Below are positions 7,158 to 13,915 of a stretch of 31,057 nucleotides of DNA, piece after piece. Numbering within the stretch: position 1 is the stretch's first letter; the number at the start of each line of letters is the position of its first letter. Position numbers and translations under genes: made by a program. Under the pieces are notes generated by a model that saw only the letters and a program-made list of their open reading frames with translations, was not told the origin of the DNA and did not search any database. Source of the DNA: an uncultured Muribaculum sp. (GTDB lineage: Bacteria > Bacteroidota > Bacteroidia > Bacteroidales > Muribaculaceae); contig CAJTSJ010000030.1 of assembly GCA_910578785.1 (NCBI GenBank), positions 1 to 31,057 of the forward strand, in the 5' to 3' direction.

Positions 7158-8078
7158 ATGAAGAAAACTCTTTTAACTATCGCATTGGCCATAGCTTCGC
7201 TTACGGCTGTGGCGCAGACCGAGTACACAATTCTGCGTGCATGTCATCCGGATGACGTAAAGAACTACGACACCGAACAGCTGCGCAGCCACTTCATGAT
7301 GCCAAAAGTGATGGAACAGGATAAGGTGAATCTTACATACTCTATGTATGACCGTATTATCTACGGCGGAACCATGCCTGTCAATAAGACTGTGGTGCTT
7401 GAAACCATAGATCCGCTCAAGGCTGAATACTTCCTCGAACGCCGTGAACTGGGTGTAATCAATATCGGAGGCGACGGCATAGTAAGTGTTGACGGCAAGG
7501 ACTACGAGCTTCATTTTAAGGATGCTCTTTATGTAGGCCGTGGCAACAAGAATGTCACATTCCGCAGTAAGGATGCCTCTAAGCCCGCCAAGTTCTACAT
7601 AAACTCAACTCCGGCACATAAGGCTTACAAGACTCAGCTCGTCACTATCGACGGACGTAAAGGCAGTATAAAGGCCAACTCGTTTGCCGCCGGCAAGATG
7701 GAGGAGAGCAACGACCGCGTAATCAACCAGCTTATCGTGGCAAATGTGCTTGAGGAGGGTCCCTGCCAGCTTCAGATGGGTCTGACCGAGCTTATGCCGG
7801 GCAGCGTATGGAACACTATGCCGGCACATACACATGACCGCCGTGTGGAAGCATATTTCTATTTCAATGTACCCGAAGGCAATGCTATCTGCCACCTTAT
7901 GGGACAACCTCAGGAGAACCGCCTTATCTGGCTCCACAACGAGCAGGCCGTAATGTCGCCCGAATGGTCGATTCATGCGGCTGCAGGAACCAGCAACTAT
8001 ATGTTCATCTGGGGTATGGGCGGAGAGAATCTCGATTATGGCGACATGGACAAGGTGACATACCTTGAGATGCGCTAA
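7158..8078 (+). CDS. kduI: 5-keto-4-deoxyuronate isomerase (KduI) with signal peptide
   Basis: 306 residues. KduI interconverts 4-deoxy-L-threo-5-hexosulose uronate and 3-deoxy-D-glycero-2,5-hexodiulosonate, the step after unsaturated uronate release. The cupin zinc ligands are all present: H224 and H226 in PAHTHDRR, E231 in VEAYF, and H273 in WSIHAAAG. Other hallmarks are YSMYDRIIYGG, PLKAEYFLERRE and IWGMGGENLDYGD. Unlike typical KduI (about 280 residues, cytoplasmic), this protein begins with a textbook signal peptide: KK, a hydrophobic run, and a predicted AVA|QT cleavage after residue 19. The next Met (residue 47) lies inside the conserved domain, so the extension is genuinely part of the gene. 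It is the last gene of the operon, 23 bp after EIIC, and a terminator follows. Confidence 0.9.
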   Translation: MKKTLLTIALAIASLTAVAQTEYTILRACHPDDVKNYDTEQLRSHFMMPKVMEQDKVNLTYSMYDRIIYGGTMPVNKTVVLETIDPLKAEYFLERRELGVINIGGDGIVSVDGKDYELHFKDALYVGRGNKNVTFRSKDASKPAKFYINSTPAHKAYKTQLVTIDGRKGSIKANSFAAGKMEESNDRVINQLIVANVLEEGPCQLQMGLTELMPGSVWNTMPAHTHDRRVEAYFYFNVPEGNAICHLMGQPQENRLIWLHNEQAVMSPEWSIHAAAGTSNYMFIWGMGGENLDYGDMDKVTYLEMR

Positions 8079-8102
8079 CGAATCGTATTATTATTTGATT
8101 AT

Positions 8103-8146
8103 GGGGAGAGTTCGGCGTTATGTCCGGACTCTTCCCGTTTATTTTT
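8103..8146 (+). terminator. Terminator of the kdu operon
   Basis: A 13-bp stem (8103-8115 with 8124-8136, containing two G-T pairs) and an 8-nt loop start 24 bp after the kduI stop. They are followed by GTTTATTTTT. Confidence 0.75.
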
Positions 8147-8147
8147 A

Positions 8148-8155
8148 TATCTTTG
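8148..8155 (+). promoter_or_regulatory. Candidate -7 promoter element of ogt
   Basis: TATCTTTG matches TAnnTTTG exactly, directly after the operon terminator. It ends only 4 nt before the ATG at 8160. Transcription starting here would yield either a leaderless mRNA beginning at that ATG or use of the in-frame ATG at 8205. No clear -33 element is visible. Confidence 0.45.
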
Positions 8156-8159
8156 TAGT

Positions 8160-8708
8160 ATGGCAAGGATAGACTATAGGACAACGCATGTTACGATAGA
8201 GCGTATGTCTGACAAGGATTTTGAAAATATTGCAGTTCAATACTGTATTGTTGATTCCTGTTTTGGCCCGATGGCAGTGGCCTTTACTCATAAGGGTATA
8301 TGTGCCATGGAGTTCATCGATGGCCCGGCGGAAGCTGTCGAGGTGTTGCGCAGACGGTTTCCATCGGCCTATATTCGAGAGTCCTGTTCAGAGTACATGT
8401 GCATGGACGAAGTGCGGTTGCATATTCATGGTACGGAATTTCAGCATAGGGTATGGCGTGCGTTGTTGACGATTCCCTACGGCAAGGTGGCGACTTATGG
8501 CGACATAGCCCGTGCCATAGGCTGTCCCGAGGCGGTTCGTGCCGTAGGCTCGGCTATCGGGCGCAATCCTGTGGCATTGCTTATTCCTTGCCACAGGGTA
8601 GTGAGGTCTGGGGGAGGGCTGGGTGGATACTATTGGGGTGTGGACCGGAAACGCATAATTCTCGAACACGAACGATGCTGCATCGATGGTTCTAATGGCA
8701 GTCGGTAG
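8160..8708 (+). CDS. ogt: Methylated-DNA--protein-cysteine methyltransferase (Ogt/MGMT)
   Basis: 182 residues from ATG 8160, or 167 from ATG 8205, the safer start if transcription begins at the -7 element just upstream. The enzyme repairs O6-methylguanine by transferring the methyl group irreversibly to its own cysteine. The active-site motif IPCHRVV holds the acceptor Cys144. Around it are the DNA-binding helix segment (TIPYGKVATYGDIARAIG), the arginine-finger region RAVGSAIGRNP, and the C-terminal GGLGGY..GVDRKRIILEHE. The N-terminal ~80 residues form the usual poorly conserved domain. There is no Ada-type N-terminal methylphosphotriester or AraC domain. The 3' end overlaps the convergent regulator gene by 17 bp. 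The neighbours are carbohydrate genes, so position says nothing about its role. Confidence 0.9.
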   Translation: MARIDYRTTHVTIERMSDKDFENIAVQYCIVDSCFGPMAVAFTHKGICAMEFIDGPAEAVEVLRRRFPSAYIRESCSEYMCMDEVRLHIHGTEFQHRVWRALLTIPYGKVATYGDIARAIGCPEAVRAVGSAIGRNPVALLIPCHRVVRSGGGLGGYYWGVDRKRIILEHERCCIDGSNGSR

Positions 8709-9903
8709 GGCAGATTTTGAACTTTTCCTTGAACCTGCGGTTGAAATTGGTCGGGTCTGTCATGCCGACCATTGCGCGTACTTCTTTTACTGAGAGATTC
8801 CCCTTTTTCAGGAGTGCGGCCGCTTTTGTCAGGCGTACGTCACGCAGATATTCTACCGGAGTCATTCCGCGTAGTGATTTGACTTTATTATATAGTTGGG
8901 CGCGGCTGATGCTTAGCTGCTCAGATAGCGCGTTTACGTCAAAGTCCGGATCGTCGATATATGAATCTATAATTTTGTCAAGCCGTTCCAGAAACAATTT
9001 GTCTGCGCGTTTTTCAAACAGCGGTGCTTTGGGCGCGTCAATATTTTCTGCCGGTTTGGCGCTTTGTTCCCGGATTGCTTTTATCTTTTTCATGACAAGG
9101 GCGGTCAGCACTTCGCAGTTGAAGGGTTTGGGCAGATAGTCGTCGGCTTCCGACCTTATTGCCCTGAGCAGGCTTCGGCTGTTGTCGAAATCCGAAATCA
9201 ATATTACCGGTATTTGAGTGGTGGCAGGATTGGATTTTATCTGGTGTACCAGGTCGTAGGCGTTTATCCCGTCCAGCTCGGTATCTATGATTATTGCGCT
9301 CGGACGCATCGACACAGCCTTTTTGGCTACATCAATGCCGTCAGCCACCACTGCCGACATAAATCTCATCAGGTCGCGGCGGATGACGTCGGCAAGCTGT
9401 CGGTCGGATTCGACTACCATTACCAATAATTCCTTGTTGATTGGTATGTCTGCCATCTCCAGTATGTCGCCTTTGCCTATTCCGGGGAAGTCGTGGCCGA
9501 TTTCTTTAAAATCGGCAAGCTGTTCGACCATCTGCATCAGCATCGCGCTGCTGTTGCGCAGGTGCTGGATGTCTGTTCGGGTAAGTTTATATTCTGAGTT
9601 GCCTTTAAGCTTTTCGATTGTGGTGCGGATGACGGTCAATGGAGTTCTGAATTCTCGGCCGGCATGAATGACAAAGTCTGTTCTGAACCGTTGGTTTTCC
9701 CGCTCGACGAGAAGCTGATTGTGGATTCTGATTTTTGTCTTAATCAGATATATGATAAAAAGGAGGATGCCGGATGCTGCTGTTGCGCATATCAGGTAGA
9801 CCCATATGCCATCGATGTAAAAGTGTGGCTGTGCGGCACACAGAGCGGATATCGTAATCAAGACCCCTATGGAGGACAAAATGATTTTGAAGGGTGGATT
9901 CAT
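8692..9903 (-). CDS. Reduced HTCS-like regulator: TM, degenerate HisKA, receiver, AraC HTH
   Basis: 403 residues, against roughly 1,300-1,400 for a full hybrid two-component system regulator. Order: two hydrophobic segments (about 5-25 and 34-54) separated by a very short periplasmic link; a HisKA-like helix pair (about 70-135); a receiver domain (about 158-275) with acidic E165/D167, phosphoacceptor candidate D207 and K259; then an AraC-type DNA-binding domain (about 305-403) ending NFNRRFKEKFKICPTD. The large periplasmic sensor and the HATPase domain are absent. In the dimerisation box the His that should precede EFRTPL is Arg83 (GREFRTPL), so autophosphorylation is impossible. The receiver could be phosphorylated by another kinase or act without it. 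It is transcribed divergently from the arabinanase fusion gene, a likely target, and lies next to the kdu operon. Sequence is otherwise intact, so I do not call it a pseudogene. Confidence 0.8.
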   Translation of the reverse strand: MNPPFKIILSSIGVLITISALCAAQPHFYIDGIWVYLICATAASGILLFIIYLIKTKIRIHNQLLVERENQRFRTDFVIHAGREFRTPLTVIRTTIEKLKGNSEYKLTRTDIQHLRNSSAMLMQMVEQLADFKEIGHDFPGIGKGDILEMADIPINKELLVMVVESDRQLADVIRRDLMRFMSAVVADGIDVAKKAVSMRPSAIIIDTELDGINAYDLVHQIKSNPATTQIPVILISDFDNSRSLLRAIRSEADDYLPKPFNCEVLTALVMKKIKAIREQSAKPAENIDAPKAPLFEKRADKLFLERLDKIIDSYIDDPDFDVNALSEQLSISRAQLYNKVKSLRGMTPVEYLRDVRLTKAAALLKKGNLSVKEVRAMVGMTDPTNFNRRFKEKFKICPTDCH

Positions 9904-9926
9904 TTATTTTCAGGTATTTATCGGCA

Positions 9927-9962
9927 CAAAAATAATACATTTAACCGATATAATTAGACAAA
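9927..9962 (-). promoter_or_regulatory. Candidate promoter of the HTCS-like regulator
   Basis: On the minus strand TATTTTTG (9934-9927) matches TAnnTTTG, and TTTG (9962-9959) lies 24 bp upstream as the -33 element. The predicted leader is under 25 nt before the start codon at 9903. Confidence 0.5.
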
Positions 9963-9972
9963 TGGCATAATA

Positions 9973-10004
9973 AAATGTAGTATTAAAAGTGTAATTTTAC
10001 ATTT
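9973..10004. promoter_or_regulatory. Inverted repeat in the divergent intergenic region
   Basis: AAATGTA (9973-9979) and TACATTT (9998-10004) form perfect arms around an 18-bp spacer that itself ends in a second dyad (TGTAATTTTACA). A separate palindrome CCAATTGG occurs at 10058-10065. No good TAnnTTTG match precedes the fusion gene, which would suit an activator-dependent promoter. Whether the regulator binds here is unknown. Confidence 0.35.
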
Positions 10005-10119
10005 ATAAAATTCTTCATGGCCATAAACCCTGTCAAGAAAAATGAATAAGTGTTAAACCAATTGGATTTATGCGAGTCATAGATTGAAGTGAATCACAAT
10101 AAGTAATATTAATAAACCA

Positions 10120-12705
10120 ATGAAAAAATTAATTAGTTCTATCCTGACATTGACATTGTCGGTAATGGCATTTGCCGCTCCTTCGAAGAAGATTATCGAC
10201 GATGGAGGCAGCGGTCCGTACAAGGCGGAAGCTATTTCGGAACGCACATTGCCCGGATTTGTCGTTTACCGGCCTGTTGACATTCATGCGGCCGTGACTC
10301 ATGAAGGTCCGTTGCCTTTGGTGGTATTTGCCAACGGCGGCTGTAATGACACTTCGCTCCCTCATGAAAAGTTGCTCAATGATCTGGCTTCTTACGGCTA
10401 TCTTGTAGTGGCTCTAGGTGAAATGCAGGACAGCATCAATGACCGCCAGCTTCATAAGTCGCCAAACGCAGACATGCCACGCGCCATTGACTGGGCCGAG
10501 GTTCAGAACGGTGATGCCAACAGCGAGTATTACAAAAACATCGACCTTGAATATGTGGCGCTCGCCGGGCAGAGCTGCGGTGGCGCGCAGGTGCTTGCCA
10601 ACTGTGCCGACCCAAGAGTGAAGTCATGCATTATGCTGAACTCAGGCATGGGCGACATCGAAATGGCTGAGGCAAGCAAGGAGTCGCTTAAAAATCTTCA
10701 TTGCCCGATACTTTATGTAATCGGTGGTGAAGGCGATATCGCTTACCGTAACGCTCTTGCCGATTATGACAGAATAGACAATGTTCCTGTCGCTTTTGCA
10801 AATCAGTTGCGCGTAGGCCACGGCGGAACGTTCCATGAACAGTACGGCGGTTCGTTCTCTCCGCTGGTTCGTGCATGGCTCAGCTGGCAGTTCAAGGACC
10901 AGCGTGCCAACATCGATGTTTTCCTCCGCAACCGTCTGAACGATTTTCCCGATTATACGATGAAGGCCAAGAATTTCCCCGACAACAACGACCCGTTCAC
11001 TGTTAAGGAAATTCATTGTAAGACCCGTGACGGCAAGGACATCTGGGGACAGCTTTACATGCCCAACGTTAATGAAAAGCAACTCCCCATCGTAATAATG
11101 GCCCATGGCTACAACGGCACTCATCGTGAACCGCAGGCCTATGCCGAGAGCCTTGCTATGCGTGGTGTGGCCAGCTATATCTTTGATTTCTGCGGTGGCG
11201 GTAACCACAGCAAGAGCGAAGGTGCAACCACTGATATGACTATCTTCACCGAAAAGGAGAATGTCGAGGATATAACCAAGATGGTGAAATCATGGGATTT
11301 TGTCGATCCTTCCCGCGTGGCGCTTCTTGGTTGCAGTCAGGGAGGTCTTGTTGCAGCTCTTACGGCCGCCACTAATCCTGACATGTTCAAATCGCTCGTT
11401 CTTGTATATCCTGCTCTGACCATTCCCGATACGGCGCCCATGATGCTTAAGCGTTTCGATGCCGACGGCGGACGTCCTCAGGACGTTATGGGCATGAAAC
11501 TCGGTCGTGGTTATTACGAAAAAATCAACGGCTTGAATGCGCTTGACAGTATCGGTGCCTATAAGGGAGATGTGTTTATCGTCTATGGCGACCGTGACAT
11601 GATCGTAGCCGGCGGCGTTGACAAGGCCGCTGACAAATACGAGAAGTGCCAGAAGCTCGTCGTTCCCGGCGGTGACCATGGCTTCTCATATTATCGTCAT
11701 CACGAACAGGCCACAAAGGGTATCGTGGACTTTGTGCTCCGAACCCTTGCCAAACCGCGTCAGCGCGGTGTACGGCGTCATGAATTTGACTCGAAGAATC
11801 CCGATGTGCATGACCCTGTGATGGCTTATGAAGACGGCGTTTACTATATGTTTACTACCGGATTCGGCATCGGCATGATGTCGTCTACCGACCTGGTGAA
11901 CTGGAAAGAGGAGAAGGCTCCGCTTAATCCGATTCCTGAATGGCCCAAGACTCCGGTTCCCGGATATGGCGGTCATACATGGGCTCCGGATGTGATTAAG
12001 GTGGGCGACAGATGGTATCTCTACTACAGCTGTTCGACTTTCTATAAAAACATCTCGGCTATCGGCGTGGCAACCAACAAGACTCTTAACCCGCAGTCGC
12101 CCGACTATAAGTGGGAAGATCTGGGCATGGTAATCATGTCGGCTCCCGGTGTCAACGACTGGAATGCCATTGACCCCAACGTCATAATCGACGAGAAGGG
12201 ACGCCCATGGCTCAACTTCGGTTCGTTCTGGGACGGCATACAGCTGGTTCAGCTCAAGAAGGATATGAAGACCCCTGTCGGCGAACCTAAGACTATCGCT
12301 CGTCGCCGCAACCCCTGGTCGGTGGCACATATGCAGCCTACCGCCAATACAAACGCCATCGAGGCTCCGTTCATCACATATCACGACGGTTACTATTATC
12401 TGTTCGTAAGCTACGACTATTGCTGCAAGGGCTTGAGCAGTAACTACAAGACTGTCGTTGGCCGTAGCAAGACTGTCGACGGTCCCTACCTCGACAAGGA
12501 GGGTAAGGATATGGCCGCAACCGGCGGAACAATTCTTGTTGGCGAAAACGACCGCTATAGTGGCGTCGGTCACTGCAGCGTATACAAGTTTGGCGACAAA
12601 TGGTATATTGCCGCTCATGCCTACGACAAGAGTCTGAATGGCGCCAGCAAGCTGTTCCTTCGCGAGATTCGCTGGAAAGACGGCTGGCCTGTAATCGCTG
12701 AATAA
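10120..12705 (+). CDS. Three-domain exported enzyme: two alpha/beta-hydrolases plus GH43 arabinanase
   Basis: 861 residues with a signal peptide (KK, hydrophobic run, cleavage near AFA|AP at 19-20). Domain 1 (about 40-265) is an alpha/beta-hydrolase with nucleophile elbow GQSCGG (Ser152) and candidate D206 and H234. Domain 2 (about 295-545) is a second alpha/beta-hydrolase: HG(YN)GT oxyanion region, elbow GCSQGG (Ser406), D491/D493 and H520 in GGDHGF. Domain 3 (about 555-861) is GH43 of the endo-arabinanase type: D565 in VHDPVM, D685 in AIDPNV, E748 in IEAPF, the YDYCCKG segment and the HAYD calcium-ligand region (H833). Arabinan endo-1,5-alpha-arabinosidase activity is well supported for domain 3. 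The esterase substrates are not readable; feruloyl or acetyl groups on pectic arabinan are a reasonable guess. It has its own transcription unit, divergent from the HTCS-like regulator. Confidence 0.85.
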   Translation: MKKLISSILTLTLSVMAFAAPSKKIIDDGGSGPYKAEAISERTLPGFVVYRPVDIHAAVTHEGPLPLVVFANGGCNDTSLPHEKLLNDLASYGYLVVALGEMQDSINDRQLHKSPNADMPRAIDWAEVQNGDANSEYYKNIDLEYVALAGQSCGGAQVLANCADPRVKSCIMLNSGMGDIEMAEASKESLKNLHCPILYVIGGEGDIAYRNALADYDRIDNVPVAFANQLRVGHGGTFHEQYGGSFSPLVRAWLSWQFKDQRANIDVFLRNRLNDFPDYTMKAKNFPDNNDPFTVKEIHCKTRDGKDIWGQLYMPNVNEKQLPIVIMAHGYNGTHREPQAYAESLAMRGVASYIFDFCGGGNHSKSEGATTDMTIFTEKENVEDITKMVKSWDFVDPSRVALLGCSQGGLVAALTAATNPDMFKSLVLVYPALTIPDTAPMMLKRFDADGGRPQDVMGMKLGRGYYEKINGLNALDSIGAYKGDVFIVYGDRDMIVAGGVDKAADKYEKCQKLVVPGGDHGFSYYRHHEQATKGIVDFVLRTLAKPRQRGVRRHEFDSKNPDVHDPVMAYEDGVYYMFTTGFGIGMMSSTDLVNWKEEKAPLNPIPEWPKTPVPGYGGHTWAPDVIKVGDRWYLYYSCSTFYKNISAIGVATNKTLNPQSPDYKWEDLGMVIMSAPGVNDWNAIDPNVIIDEKGRPWLNFGSFWDGIQLVQLKKDMKTPVGEPKTIARRRNPWSVAHMQPTANTNAIEAPFITYHDGYYYLFVSYDYCCKGLSSNYKTVVGRSKTVDGPYLDKEGKDMAATGGTILVGENDRYSGVGHCSVYKFGDKWYIAAHAYDKSLNGASKLFLREIRWKDGWPVIAE

Positions 12706-12720
12706 TGCTGTGACAGCATT
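12704..12720 (+). terminator. Small hairpin at the end of the fusion gene
   Basis: AATGCTG and CAGCATT pair around a 3-nt loop, overlapping the stop codon (12703-12705). It has a T-poor tail, so it is more likely an mRNA end-stabilising hairpin or a weak terminator; the strong terminator lies at 12783. Confidence 0.35.
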
Positions 12721-12782
12721 TATATATATGTTGGTTAATACACTTTTTAATGAGTGATTTTTGAAAAAAGTGATTCTTTTTT

Positions 12783-12821
12783 CGAGGACGACATGTATTG
12801 TCGTCCTCGTTTTTTATTTTT
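12783..12821 (+). terminator. Strong intrinsic terminator
   Basis: A perfect 10-bp stem (CGAGGACGAC at 12783-12792, partner at 12800-12809) with a 7-nt loop is followed by TTTTTTATTTTT. The T-tract also contains TATTTTTG (12815-12822), a possible -7 element for the following GIY-YIG gene, without a recognisable -33 partner. Confidence 0.9.
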
Positions 12822-12888
12822 GCGGTATGTTAAGCGCAATCCTATGCAATGCTAAAGAATAATATTAACCAATTAAAACCTATCAAAA

Positions 12889-13449
12889 ATGGAACAAATA
12901 GAGACATTTGATTTAAGAGAAAACGGGTTTGCGAAGTTTGACCCGATGGCGGATGGTAAAACGGTAATTCCTGATGCTCCGGGCAACTACGTAGTAGTTC
13001 TTAGAGAGGATGCCTTTTTGCCTCCAATTAATATTGAACCAATATACACATTGGTGGATTTTGAGGGAACTCTGTACCGCGTTATTTACATAGGGTCGGC
13101 AAGTGGCAGTCTGCGTAAACGAGATTATGAACAACATTTTACCAAAAACAATGCCGGGCAGTCGACATTAAGGAAATCATTGGGCAGTCTGATGGGATTT
13201 AAGAAGATTCTGCGGGACAAGAATAAACCGGAAAATGGAAAAACGAAGTTTGGAGAAGCTGACGAGGCGACATTGTCGAAATGGATGCAATCAAAATTAT
13301 TATTGTTCTTTAAGATAGACTGCAATTTCAAAGAAGCCGAGAAAAAACTTATAAACGAATTAAATCCGGCGCTAAACATCATGAGTAATGCCAATGAAAT
13401 CAACCGTGAATATAGAAAGACGCTTACCGCTTTAAGAAGCTCAAAATGA
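12889..13449 (+). CDS. GIY-YIG nuclease superfamily protein
   Basis: 186 residues, no signal peptide. The GIY-like strand is GNYVVV (32-37) and the YIG strand is VIYIGSA (65-71), separated by a longer insert than in minimal GIY-YIG domains. They are followed by the basic RKRDYEQHF segment (75-84, catalytic Arg candidate R76 or R78), a helix LRKSLGSLMG, and a C-terminal ELNPALN with metal-binding Glu candidate E157. These suggest a functional endonuclease fold; the biological role is unknown. Base composition is visibly more A/T-rich than in the flanking carbohydrate genes (many AAA, AAT and ATT codons), a hint of recent acquisition. It is a single-gene unit between two terminators, and nothing in the neighbourhood indicates a defence or mobile system. 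Confidence 0.75.
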   Translation: MEQIETFDLRENGFAKFDPMADGKTVIPDAPGNYVVVLREDAFLPPINIEPIYTLVDFEGTLYRVIYIGSASGSLRKRDYEQHFTKNNAGQSTLRKSLGSLMGFKKILRDKNKPENGKTKFGEADEATLSKWMQSKLLLFFKIDCNFKEAEKKLINELNPALNIMSNANEINREYRKTLTALRSSK

Positions 13450-13506
13450 TTAATTATCGGACAATATTCATCTTTTGAATAAAGTCCCGAAAATTGACTT
13501 TTCGGT

Positions 13507-13538
13507 CCGGCGTGTCTGCCGTGTGCCGCCGGTTTTTT
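13507..13538 (+). terminator. Terminator of the GIY-YIG gene
   Basis: CCGGCG (13507-13512) pairs with CGCCGG (13527-13532), enclosing a partly self-complementary 14-nt loop, and is followed directly by six T. Confidence 0.65.
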
Positions 13539-13915
13539 CAACAGTGTCCGGCGGAGTTCGCCCGACAATTCTGTAAGTTCATCCATCAATATGCCTTTAA
13601 TGTCGGCTGGATAATGTATTTTGGATAAGTCAACCATGTCATAATAATCATTTAACTTATATTATTAACGTCGGGCATGGTGCGATGTTCGGGTTAATAA
13701 AATATCTGTATGAGCCTTGGTATGTATCGCGTGATTGCAGATGTCGGTGTAAATGTCGGAGCACTTTGTGTCAAATGCGACACTTTTTTATTAACTTCGC
13801 GGCCGGATTCGGGCCTACCTCTTACATGCAAGGTAGAGGCCAAGGAAAAATTAATGATATAACAGATTGGTAATTTAGATTTATGGTTTCATATTAAAAT
13901 TTTTAGCTAAGAAGT
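13539..13915. other. Intergenic stretch upstream of the C10 protease
   Basis: I see no convincing gene here. On the minus strand a frame starts at 13637 and could encode about 60 residues before running antisense into the GIY-YIG gene; I do not recognise it. On the plus strand a 62-codon frame at 13685 has unlikely composition (many Cys and Arg). The stretch holds a hairpin with a T-run and a promoter-like pair (next entry), and a leader segment at about 13808-13842 that can fold as GGCC-TACC against GGTA-GA-GGCC. Confidence 0.5.
13765..13799 (+). promoter_or_regulatory. Candidate promoter of the C10 protease gene, embedded in a hairpin
   Basis: TTTG (13765-13768) and TAACTTCG (13792-13799, one mismatch to TAnnTTTG) are 23 bp apart, the spacing seen at other promoters here. 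Between them GTGTC and GACAC (13768-13772 with 13779-13783) form a hairpin followed by six T, which alone would look like a terminator. The predicted leader is about 110 nt. Confidence 0.4.

Noticed and set aside
13440..13637. Possible small minus-strand gene starting at ATG 13637
   Set aside because: The first ~60 residues look protein-like, but the frame runs on antisense into the GIY-YIG gene, no family is recognisable, and the plus-strand terminator lies in it. Not strong enough to call.
13685..13873. 62-codon plus-strand frame upstream of the C10 protease
   Set aside because: Unnatural composition (clusters of Cys and Arg), and the hairpin plus promoter-like elements explain the region better.
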